A DNA stretch of 10,953 bases, taken from positions 1 to 10,953 of the forward strand of contig CAMLMV010000090.1 of the NCBI GenBank assembly GCA_946481275.1. Reading direction: 5' to 3'. Every line of letters starts with the position of its first letter. The stretch's first letter is position 1. This stretch comes from an uncultured Massilia sp. Its GTDB lineage: Bacteria; Pseudomonadota; Gammaproteobacteria; Burkholderiales; Burkholderiaceae. The translations under genes were made by a program, and so were the position numbers. Positions 1-6,576 of this stretch are shown piece by piece. Under the pieces are notes generated by a model, which saw only the letters and a list, made by a program, of their open reading frames with translations, had not been told where the DNA came from and did not search any database.

Positions 1-43
1 GCCGCCAGCGTTCAATCTGAGCCAGGATCAAACTCTTCAGTTT
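1..43 (-). rRNA. rrs: 16S ribosomal RNA, 5' end (partial)
   Basis: Read on the minus strand, 36 to 17 is the universal 27F primer site (AGAGTTTGATCCTGGCTCAG), followed by the usual ATTGAACGCTGGCGGC. Aligned to E. coli numbering, base 36 is 16S position 8, which puts the mature 5' end near base 43. Only about the first 43 nucleotides lie in the window; the rest of the gene runs off the left edge. The direction, and the promoters at 262-384, show that the rRNA operon is transcribed leftward. Confidence 0.97.
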
Positions 44-54
44 AATCTCTGTTT

Positions 55-70
55 TGTCACTTTCGTGACA
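55..70 (-). other. rRNA leader hairpin with GAAA tetraloop
   Basis: On the minus strand TGTCAC / GTGACA forms a perfect 6-bp stem closed by GAAA, a stable GNRA-type loop. It ends about 12 bases before the mature 16S 5' end, so it sits in the part of the precursor removed during 16S maturation. A role in processing or in isolating the leader fold is inference. Confidence 0.55.
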
Positions 71-83
71 TGTCGCTCACTCA

Positions 84-100
84 AAATACTGACTGTATTT
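84..100 (-). other. rRNA leader hairpin, AT-rich
   Basis: AAATAC and GTATTT are perfect 6-base inverted arms around a 5-base loop, in the transcribed 16S leader between boxA and the 16S 5' end. It is weaker than its two neighbours because it is AT-rich. Together the three hairpins make a structured precursor leader. No function is shown beyond that. Confidence 0.35.
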
Positions 101-128
101 CTTGTGAACATTTGATAATTTAAGCATT

Positions 129-150
129 CAGTATCACCGAAGCGATACTG
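129..150 (-). other. rRNA leader hairpin with UUCG tetraloop
   Basis: Read on the minus strand, CAGTATCGC and GTGATACTG pair over 9 bp (one G-U) and close a C(UUCG)G loop, among the most stable RNA tetraloops. On the plus strand the loop is only CGAA and the G-U becomes A-C, so the structure is suited to the rRNA-leader direction of transcription. Confidence 0.6.
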
Positions 151-164
151 GCACTTCATCAAAC

Positions 165-198
165 GCCCACACTTATCGACTGTTTATTGTTAAAGAAC
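165..198 (-). promoter_or_regulatory. rRNA antitermination element (boxA, boxC-like)
   Basis: The minus strand carries GTTCTTTAACA at 198-188, which matches the bacterial boxA core (TGCTCTTTAACA in E. coli) bound by NusB/NusE. Some 16 bases downstream, at 171-165, is GTGTGGG, which resembles boxC. The order, boxA then boxC between promoter and 16S, is that of a ribosomal antitermination site. I did not identify a clear boxB hairpin upstream. Confidence 0.75.
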
Positions 199-261
199 TG
201 TGTTCGGTACTGCCTTGCTGCGTTTGCGAATCGTTTTGTTCGTCAGCAGCAGAGGAATGAG

Positions 262-290
262 ATTATGCAGCACTTCGCTTAACTCGTCAA
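262..290 (-). promoter_or_regulatory. rRNA operon promoter, proximal (P2-like)
   Basis: On the minus strand TTGACG (290-285) and CATAAT (267-262) are separated by exactly 17 bases; each matches the sigma70 consensus at 5 of 6 positions. Transcription would start near base 255, giving a leader of roughly 210 bases that contains boxA. This is the best -35/-10 pair in the leader. The discriminator (CTCATT) is not GC-rich, unlike that of the upstream promoter. Confidence 0.75.
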
Positions 291-355
291 CCCCTCGTCT
301 GTTTTGTTGCGCCGTCGTTTCCGACTCATTTCATGCGCTGCAAAACAGGACGCGC

Positions 356-384
356 ACTATAACAACCCCCGTGCCCTTATGCAA
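356..384 (-). promoter_or_regulatory. rRNA operon promoter, distal (P1-like)
   Basis: On the minus strand TTGCAT (384-379) and TATAGT (361-356) are 17 bases apart, followed directly by GCGCG before a start near base 349. A GC-rich discriminator of this kind is the known signature of promoters under stringent (ppGpp) and growth-rate control, as in E. coli rrn P1. The site lies about 94 bases upstream of the proximal promoter, similar to the E. coli P1-P2 layout. The assignment rests on sequence match and position only. Confidence 0.6.
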
Positions 385-426
385 GCACCGTTGCAATAGT
401 GCGACTTCCCCGCATCCATCACCTAA

Positions 427-455
427 TTGACGTTTAAGCAATAATCGCGAATACT
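427..455 (+). promoter_or_regulatory. candidate promoter of the five-gene operon
   Basis: TTGACG at 427-432 and AATACT at 450-455 are separated by 17 bases, with a predicted start near 462 and a ~30-base leader that holds the GAAGGA ribosome-binding site at 482-487. The -35 matches 5 of 6 consensus bases and the -10 matches 4 of 6. It faces away from the rRNA promoters, with about 42 bases between the two -35 boxes. This AT-rich stretch could also be an upstream element of the rRNA promoter. Confidence 0.45.
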
Positions 456-492
456 GAACTAGAAACTATACCAATCCGCCCGAAGGACACCG

Positions 493-1815
493 GTGACCCT
501 CGACGCCAACCAGATCCTGGCTCTCGCGCCCGATCCCGCCTCGGCCAAGGCCGGCAGCCAGTTGGCGACGCCACGGAACTGGTCCAATCTCGGCACGAGC
601 GACAGTGCCCTGTGGGGCGAATGCCAGGGCAGCGGCAAGACACCCTATCGCACCCAGATCGACCTCGGCGGCCCCGCCTTCAAATGCACGTGCCCCAGCC
701 GCAAGTTCCCCTGCAAGCACGGCCTCGGCCTGTATCTGCTGCGCGCCGCCGAGCCCTCCCTGTTCGACCTGGCGGAGACGCCGGCATGGGTCAGCGACTG
801 GCTGCAGGGTCGCCAGTCGCGCCAGGAAAAGAAGGCGCCCCCGAAAGACGCCGGTCCCGAAGCGGCAGCCCAAGCCCGCAAGCGTGAGGAAAAACGCGAA
901 GACAAAGTGACTGCGGGCCTGGCGGACCTGCAGACGTGGCTGCACGACCTGGCGCGCGAAGGCCTCGCCTCCGTGCGCTCGCGCGGCCAGGGGTTCTGGG
1001 ATGCGATCGCCGCGCGCATGGCCGATGCCCAGGCGGCCCCGGTCGCACGCCGCCTGCGCCGCGCGGGCAGCATGCTGTACCAGTCGGGCCTGCGCAATGC
1101 CGAAAGCCTCGTCGCGAACGAACTCGCGTCTCTATACCTGCTGGTCCAGGCGTGGCAGCGCATCGACCAGCTGACGCCCGCGCTGCAGGCCGACGTCCGC
1201 GCCCTTCTCGGGTGGACGATGAGCCAGGACGAGGTGCTGCACCAGTTTCCCGTCACGGACCGGTGGCACGTGCTCGCCCAATGCACGTTCGACGACGACC
1301 GCCTGCGTGTGCGCTCGACCTGGCTGCTGGGCGCCGCGACCGGACGCTGGGCGCTGCACATGCAGTATGCGGTGGGCACGCAGGGTTTCGAACAGCAGCT
1401 CGCGCCGGGCACGATGTTCGACGGCGACCTGTGCTTCTATCCGAGCGCGTGGCCGCTGCGTGCGCAGATCCGGCGCCAGGACGACGTGCGGCCGCTGTCG
1501 GCCATCGCCGAGCCGTCCAGCCTCGACACCCTGCAGGACAAATATGCGGACGCCCTCGCCGCCCAGCCCTTCCTCGAGCGCCAGCCGGTGCTGCTCGGCG
1601 GCCTCGTGCCGGATGCTGCGGACCACGGCATCGTGCGCGATGCACTGGGCCGCCGCATCGCGCTGCATCCATCCTTCCGCCACCCGCTGCACCTGCTGGC
1701 CCTGTCCGGCGGCCACCCGCTCATCGTCTGCGGCGAATGGGATGGGCGCATGCTGCTGCCGCTCGCCGTCTGGCACGATGGACGGATCCATAACATCGAC
1801 AGCGACTTCCCATGA
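493..1815 (+). CDS. SWIM zinc-finger protein, first gene of the MoxR/VWA operon
   Basis: This is a 440-residue protein with a SWIM zinc finger near the N-terminus: C65-x-C67-x6-C74-x-H76, the CxCxnCxH pattern of the family. SWIM domains bind zinc and mediate DNA or protein contacts. A Lys/Glu/Arg-rich linker follows at about 105-140, then ~300 residues of mixed helical and strand-rich sequence that I do not recognise. The start is a GTG, chosen because GAAGGA (482-487) lies 5 bases upstream and the SWIM domain is then complete. There is no signal peptide or membrane segment, so it is likely cytoplasmic. The stop overlaps the next start (ATGA at 1812-1815). A sensor or adaptor role for the downstream ATPase machine is inferred from the operon alone. 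Confidence 0.88.
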   Translation: MTLDANQILALAPDPASAKAGSQLATPRNWSNLGTSDSALWGECQGSGKTPYRTQIDLGGPAFKCTCPSRKFPCKHGLGLYLLRAAEPSLFDLAETPAWVSDWLQGRQSRQEKKAPPKDAGPEAAAQARKREEKREDKVTAGLADLQTWLHDLAREGLASVRSRGQGFWDAIAARMADAQAAPVARRLRRAGSMLYQSGLRNAESLVANELASLYLLVQAWQRIDQLTPALQADVRALLGWTMSQDEVLHQFPVTDRWHVLAQCTFDDDRLRVRSTWLLGAATGRWALHMQYAVGTQGFEQQLAPGTMFDGDLCFYPSAWPLRAQIRRQDDVRPLSAIAEPSSLDTLQDKYADALAAQPFLERQPVLLGGLVPDAADHGIVRDALGRRIALHPSFRHPLHLLALSGGHPLIVCGEWDGRMLLPLAVWHDGRIHNIDSDFP

Positions 1816-3290
1816 ACGACGACGCGCGCCAGCTGCAGCAGCTGCTAAAAATCGGGATGGCCCGCGCGGGCCGTCCACCCGCTGCACCTCCCGCGCCGCT
1901 CGATGCGCTGCTGCCGCACGATGCCGCGGCCGTGCCGGAAGCGGCGCTGTGGTTGTCGCTCGGCGCCCTCGACCTGTGGGAACGCAGCGGCTACGCAGCG
2001 CCCGATCAACCGGCGGTCACGCCGGCGCCCGCCGCGCCGGACACGCTGCGTCCCTGCCCACGCCGTGCGCAAGCCGTCATGACCCTGCTGCTACGCGGTC
2101 TGCATCCGGCCGGCCTGGAAGCGGAGTGGCTCCGGCTGCTGCACCGGTACGGCGGTTACGTGCCCGCGCACATGCTGCCCAAGCTGCTCGATGCCGCCAC
2201 GCGCCAGCCGGCGCTGCGTCCCCCGCTGCTGCCCGTGCTGGGCGAGCGGGGACATTGGCTCGCGCGCCTGCAGGCGGAGTGGAACTGGGCCGTGGACACC
2301 GATGCGGACGCAACATCGTGGGAGACGGGCACGCCGGAACAACGCGTGACCGCGCTGCGTGACTGGCGTACGCGCGACCCGCAGTCCGCGCTGGCCCTAC
2401 TTGCCGTCGGACTGGGCCCGGACGATGAAGCCTTTCTCGAAGCGGCGCTCGACGACCGCCGCAAGGAAGTGCGCGCCGCGGCCCAGCGTGTGCTCGCGCG
2501 CCTGCCCGGATCGCGGCTGGCGCAACGCATGGAGGGCCGGGTGCTGCCGCTGCTGCGGCTCGAATCCGACCGCATCGAGCTGACCCTGCCGGCGACGCTG
2601 GACGCGGCCATGCGGCGCGACGGCATCGGCGCCACGCCGCATCACGGCATGGGCGAAAAAGCCGGGTGGGTCGTCGACATGCTGGCCGCCGTCGATCCGC
2701 ACGTATGGGAGCGTCAGTTCGAGCGCGCGCCGCAGGCCTGCCTCGAACTCGCCGGGCACGGCGAATTCGCCGCCGTGTTCGTGCGCGGCTGGGCGCTGGC
2801 CGTGCAGCGCCAGGACGGTGTACGCGCATGGATGCGCGACTTCCTCATCTGGTCGGTCGGCGCCCGCCCATCCCTGCGCGAGGCCGTGCCCGACAGCCTG
2901 TTCGACGTCGCCGCCGCGCACGTCGCACAAGACGACGCACTGTTCGACGCCCTGGCCGGCAAGTGGATCGGCGACGGCTTCCCGATGCGCCTGCTGACGC
3001 GCCTCGCCGGCGGCGCACCGCACGCATGGTCCGCGGACATGAGTCTGCGCGCGCTGGAGCGGCTGCGCACGTCGATGCTGCCGCTGCCCGACATGGGCCA
3101 CCCCTGGCTCGTGCGCCAGATGCTGTCCAGCCTCGCCCTCGTGCTCGACCCGGCAACCACCGTCGCGCAGGAAGTCGACCTGCGCGCGGCCTGGCAGCCC
3201 GATGCCGAATGGACCAATGCCGTCGACGACTTCTTCGATCTCGTGCGCCTGCGCCACGAGATGACCCTTTCATTCCAGGAGCCAGCATGA
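1812..3290 (+). CDS. DUF5691-like protein
   Basis: This 492-residue protein has no enzyme motif that I can see. Its length, composition and place between a SWIM protein and a MoxR ATPase fit the DUF5691 family. It is rich in Leu, Ala and Arg and looks almost wholly helical. Residues about 205-232 (a run ending DDRRKEVRAAAQRVLARL) read like one HEAT-type helical repeat, so a scaffold made of helical repeats is plausible. Residues 62-80 are a Pro/Ala-rich linker. It has no signal peptide or clear transmembrane helix. There is no good ribosome-binding site before ATG 1812, but the start overlaps the previous stop, so translation is probably coupled. The family assignment is from memory of this gene neighbourhood and is less certain than the gene itself. 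Confidence 0.82.
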   Translation: MNDDARQLQQLLKIGMARAGRPPAAPPAPLDALLPHDAAAVPEAALWLSLGALDLWERSGYAAPDQPAVTPAPAAPDTLRPCPRRAQAVMTLLLRGLHPAGLEAEWLRLLHRYGGYVPAHMLPKLLDAATRQPALRPPLLPVLGERGHWLARLQAEWNWAVDTDADATSWETGTPEQRVTALRDWRTRDPQSALALLAVGLGPDDEAFLEAALDDRRKEVRAAAQRVLARLPGSRLAQRMEGRVLPLLRLESDRIELTLPATLDAAMRRDGIGATPHHGMGEKAGWVVDMLAAVDPHVWERQFERAPQACLELAGHGEFAAVFVRGWALAVQRQDGVRAWMRDFLIWSVGARPSLREAVPDSLFDVAAAHVAQDDALFDALAGKWIGDGFPMRLLTRLAGGAPHAWSADMSLRALERLRTSMLPLPDMGHPWLVRQMLSSLALVLDPATTVAQEVDLRAAWQPDAEWTNAVDDFFDLVRLRHEMTLSFQEPA

Positions 3291-4378
3291 CCGCCACCTC
3301 TTCCGTCCTCCGCCAGCATGCCGAGCAGCAGTACGCCGACGAGCTGGACGCGCTGATCGCCGTCGATACGCGCCAGCGCCCGCCCCGCTGGAAGATGTCG
3401 CCGTGGGCCGTCTCCACGTACCTGCTGGGCGGCGAACTGGAAAACGGCGCGACGGTCAGCGCCAAGTACATCGGCAATCCGCGCGTGATCGAGATCGCCG
3501 TCGCCACGCTCGCCACCGACCGCGCCCTGCTGCTGCTGGGCGTGCCGGGCACGGCGAAATCGTGGGTGTCCGAACACCTTGCCGCCGCAATCAGCGGCGA
3601 CTCCACGCTCGTCGTGCACGGCACCGCCGGCACCAGCGAGGAAGCCGTGCGCTATGGCTGGAACTATGCGCAGCTGCTGGCCAAGGGCCCGTCGCAGGAC
3701 GCCGTCGTCCCGAGCCCCGTGATGCGCGCCATGCGCACGGGCCGCATCGCCCGCATCGAGGAACTCACGCGCATGCCTGGCGAGGTGCAGGACAGCCTGA
3801 TCTCGATCCTGTCCGAGAAGGTCTTGCCGATTGCGGAACTGGACGACGAGGTGCTGGCCGAAAAGGGCTTCAACATCATCGCCACCGCGAATGACCGCGA
3901 CCGCGGCGTCAACGAGCTGTCCAGCGCCTTGAAACGCCGCTTCAACACCGTCGTGCTGCCGCCGCCGCGCACGGCCGACGAGGAAGTGCGCATCGTCGAG
4001 ACACGCGTGGCCAGCATCGGCCGCGCGCTCGAACTGCCGGCCGAGACGCCGGCGCTGGAAGAGATCCGCCGCATCGTCACCGTGTTCCGCGAGCTGCGCG
4101 AAGGCGTCACCAGCGACGGCAAGACGAAGCTGAAGGTCCCCAGCGCCAGCATGAGCACGGCCGAGGCGATCTCCGTCGTCACGCACGGCCTGTCGCTGGC
4201 GGCGCACTTCGGCGACGGCGTGCTGCGCGGTGCGGACCTCGCGGCCGGGATGGTCGGGGCGATCGTCAAGGATCCGCTGCAGGACCGCGTGGCGATGCTC
4301 GAATACCTGGAAACCGTCGTCAAGGAACGCGACGGCTGGAAGGACTTGTACCGCGCCTGCCGCGACGTCATGGCATGA
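3287..4378 (+). CDS. MoxR-type AAA+ ATPase
   Basis: This is a 363-residue AAA+ ATPase of the MoxR branch. The P-loop is GVPGTAKS at 85-92. The Walker B region reads RIEEL at 156-160, with Glu where most relatives have the Asp of DE. Sensor 1 is N202 in ATAND, followed by Arg-finger candidates R217-R218 in KRRF. The C-terminal ~100 residues form the lid. MoxR ATPases act as cytoplasmic hexamers that remodel protein or metal-binding partners, usually with a VWA protein encoded nearby, which is the case here. The frame stays open further upstream, but ATG 3287 is chosen because AGGAG (3277-3281) precedes it by 5 bases and it forms an ATGA overlap with the previous stop. It ends in another ATGA overlap with the next gene. 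Confidence 0.93.
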   Translation: MTATSSVLRQHAEQQYADELDALIAVDTRQRPPRWKMSPWAVSTYLLGGELENGATVSAKYIGNPRVIEIAVATLATDRALLLLGVPGTAKSWVSEHLAAAISGDSTLVVHGTAGTSEEAVRYGWNYAQLLAKGPSQDAVVPSPVMRAMRTGRIARIEELTRMPGEVQDSLISILSEKVLPIAELDDEVLAEKGFNIIATANDRDRGVNELSSALKRRFNTVVLPPPRTADEEVRIVETRVASIGRALELPAETPALEEIRRIVTVFRELREGVTSDGKTKLKVPSASMSTAEAISVVTHGLSLAAHFGDGVLRGADLAAGMVGAIVKDPLQDRVAMLEYLETVVKERDGWKDLYRACRDVMA

Positions 4379-6576
4379 GCGTCCACCTGTTCGGCGTCCG
4401 CCACCACGGCCCCGGTTGCGCGCGCAGCCTGGGCGAGGCCTTGCTGGCGCTGGCGCCGGACTGCATCCTCGTCGAAGGTCCGCCGGAAGCGGACGCGCTT
4501 GCGTCCTTTGCCGGCCATGCGGACCTGGTGCCGCCCGTGGCCCTGCTGCTGTACGCGCCGGCCGATCCGCAGCGCGCGGTGTTCTATCCGTTCGCCGAGT
4601 ATTCGCCGGAATGGCAGGCGCTCCGCTACGCGAGCGAACATGGCGTGATGCTGCGCTTCTGCGACCTGCCGCAGGCCTACCGCTTTCCCCTGCGCGCCGC
4701 GGACGACAAAAAGGACGACATCCAGGAAGACCCGCTGCGCTGGCTCGCCCGCGCGGCCGGCTACGGCGACACGGAAACGTGGTGGGACCACCTCGTCGAA
4801 CAGCGCGGCGACAGCCTGGACCTGTTCGCCGCCATCGCCGAAATGATGACGGCGCTGCGGGGCGAAGCGGGCCCGCCGTCCGACGACGTCGAAATAAAAC
4901 GCGAAGCGTGGATGCGCACGGCGATCCGCCAGGCCGTCAAGGAAGGCCGCGAGCGCATCGCCGTCGTATGCGGCGCGTGGCACGTGCCGGCCCTCGCGGC
5001 CATGCCCAGCGCGAAGAGCGACGCGGATCTGCTGAAAGGCCTGGCGAAGGAAAAGATCGCGGCCACGTGGGTACCGTGGACGCACGGCCGCCTCACGTTC
5101 GCCAGCGGCTACGGCGCGGGCGTGACGGCGCCCGGCTGGTATCGCCACCTGTGGCGCCATCGCGAGCGCGCCGGCCTGCACTGGCTGACGGAAGTCGCGA
5201 TGCTGCTCCGCAAGCACGACCTCGACGCGTCGTCCGCGCACGTGATCGAGGCCGCGCGCCTGGCCGATACGCTGGCCGCGCTGCGCGACCGTCCACGTCC
5301 GGGCCTGGACGAATTGATGGAGGCCGTGCGCGCCGTGTTCTGCTACGACAGCGACGCGCCGCTGCGCCTGATCCGGCGCGAGCTGCTCGTCGACGAGGCG
5401 CTGGGCACCGTCCCGGACGACGTGCCGGCCGTGCCGCTCGCGCAGGACGTGGCCGCGCAGCAGAAGCGTCTGCGCATGCCCGTGCGGGCGGACATGACGG
5501 AACTCGACCTCGACCTGCGCCAGCCGGCTCACCTGGAAAAGAGCGTGCTGGTGCACCGCCTTTCCCTGCTGGGCGTGCCGTGGGGCCGCTTGCTCCCGGT
5601 GCGCGGCCGCACGGGCACCTTCCACGAACAATGGCAGCTCGCGTGGGAGCCGGAATTCGCCGTCGACCTGATCGCGGCCAGCCGCTGGGGCGCGACGCTG
5701 GAAAGCGCCGCGACGGCGCTGGCGGCCGACCGCGCGGCGCAGGCGCACCTGCTCCCCGAGCTCACGCGGCTGATGGAGACGATCCTGCTGGCCGACCTGC
5801 GCGCGGCCGTCGCTCCGCTGATGGCGCGCATCCAGGAAGTGGGCACGTTGACGCCCGACGTCGGACTGCTGCTGGCGGCGCTGCCGTCGCTCGTCAACGT
5901 GCTGCGCTACGGCAGCGCGCGCAATGTCGACACGCAGGCGCTGGGAAGCGTCGTCGACGGCCTCGTGGCGCGCGCGTGCATCGCGCTGCCGTACGGGCTG
6001 CGCGGCGTCGCGGACGATGCGGCCGCCGCGCTGCTGGGCCAGATCATCGCGGCCGACCAGGCCGTGCGCCTGCTGCAGAACGAAACGCACGCGGCGGCCT
6101 GGTTCGACGCGCTGGAAGCCGGCGCGACGAGCGATTTGTCGCATCCGCTGCTGGCGGGACGGTGCGGGCGCATCCTCACCGAGCAGGGACGCTGGGACAG
6201 CGAGCGCGCCGCGCGCCAGCTCGCGCTGCGCTGTTCGCCGACAGTCGCGCCGCTCGTTACCGCGCACTGGCTCGAAGGTTTTTTACAAGGGAGCGGCGCG
6301 CTGCTCGCGCACAGCGACCCGCTGTGGAACATCGTGAACGGCTGGCTGCTTGCGCAGCCGGACCACGTCTTCACGGAGCTGCTGCCGCTGCTGCGCCGCA
6401 CGGTCGCCACGTTCAGCGCACCGGAGCGGCGCGAACTGGGTCAGCGCGCGGCGCAGGCGGGCGGCGCGGTCGCGCACGCGGCGCCGTCGATCGCCATCGA
6501 TCCGGCGCGTGCGCGGCGCGTGCTGCCCATCCTGCACACGCTGTTTGGAACACGGGAGGCTTTGCATGACGAATGA
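4375..6576 (+). CDS. DUF5682-like protein with TraB/TIKI-type N-terminal motifs
   Basis: This 733-residue protein fits the DUF5682 family by length and neighbourhood. The N-terminal part has GVRHHGPG at 7-14, a strand ending in VEGPPEAD with E34, and CGAWHVPAL at 199-207. This spacing resembles the TraB/PrgY, ChaN, EreA and TIKI superfamily, where GxxH, Glu and a second GxxH build the active or metal site; a hydrolase role is inference. Residues from about 250 to 733 are mostly helical and rich in Leu, Ala and Arg, without a motif I recognise. There is no signal peptide. The start forms ATGA with the ATPase stop and has no clear ribosome-binding site, so coupling is likely. A U UUU UUA heptamer occurs in phase at 6279-6285. 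The end overlaps the VWA gene by 11 bases. Confidence 0.87.
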   Translation: MSVHLFGVRHHGPGCARSLGEALLALAPDCILVEGPPEADALASFAGHADLVPPVALLLYAPADPQRAVFYPFAEYSPEWQALRYASEHGVMLRFCDLPQAYRFPLRAADDKKDDIQEDPLRWLARAAGYGDTETWWDHLVEQRGDSLDLFAAIAEMMTALRGEAGPPSDDVEIKREAWMRTAIRQAVKEGRERIAVVCGAWHVPALAAMPSAKSDADLLKGLAKEKIAATWVPWTHGRLTFASGYGAGVTAPGWYRHLWRHRERAGLHWLTEVAMLLRKHDLDASSAHVIEAARLADTLAALRDRPRPGLDELMEAVRAVFCYDSDAPLRLIRRELLVDEALGTVPDDVPAVPLAQDVAAQQKRLRMPVRADMTELDLDLRQPAHLEKSVLVHRLSLLGVPWGRLLPVRGRTGTFHEQWQLAWEPEFAVDLIAASRWGATLESAATALAADRAAQAHLLPELTRLMETILLADLRAAVAPLMARIQEVGTLTPDVGLLLAALPSLVNVLRYGSARNVDTQALGSVVDGLVARACIALPYGLRGVADDAAAALLGQIIAADQAVRLLQNETHAAAWFDALEAGATSDLSHPLLAGRCGRILTEQGRWDSERAARQLALRCSPTVAPLVTAHWLEGFLQGSGALLAHSDPLWNIVNGWLLAQPDHVFTELLPLLRRTVATFSAPERRELGQRAAQAGGAVAHAAPSIAIDPARARRVLPILHTLFGTREALHDE
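6279..6306 (+). other. candidate -1 frameshift signal inside the DUF5682-like gene
   Basis: T TTT TTA at 6279-6285 is in the correct phase of the zero frame (GGT TTT TTA) to be a slippery X XXY YYZ heptamer. Five bases later, 6291-6306 can fold as GAGCGG-CGCG-CTGCTC, a 6-bp stem with one G-U. A run of six T and a TTA leucine codon are out of character in this gene, whose leucines are almost all CTG or CTC. A -1 shift would read open to a TGA at 6567-6569. This could be chance; no shifted product is known. Confidence 0.25.

Noticed and set aside
200..430. A 76-codon plus-strand open frame in the rRNA leader region
   Set aside because: It lies over the minus-strand rRNA promoters and boxA, lacks a ribosome-binding site and resembles no protein.
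464..472. AACTATACC just before the SWIM gene as a -10 box
   Set aside because: No fitting -35 lies 16-18 bases upstream on either strand, and the pair at 427-455 matches better.
2714..4207. A 497-codon minus-strand open frame across the DUF5691-like/ATPase junction
   Set aside because: It spans two coupled plus-strand genes, has the composition of a shadow frame and has no ribosome-binding site that I can see.
3664..6267. An 867-codon open frame on the minus strand opposite the ATPase and DUF5682-like genes
   Set aside because: It is rich in Arg, Gln, His and Ala with no recognisable motif and lies opposite two well-supported genes; long antisense frames are expected in DNA of this GC content.
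4230..6569. A 779-codon plus-strand open frame overlapping the DUF5682-like gene
   Set aside because: Arg/Ala/Gly-rich out-of-frame translation of a real gene. Only its last ~95 codons matter, as the possible -1 frameshift extension.
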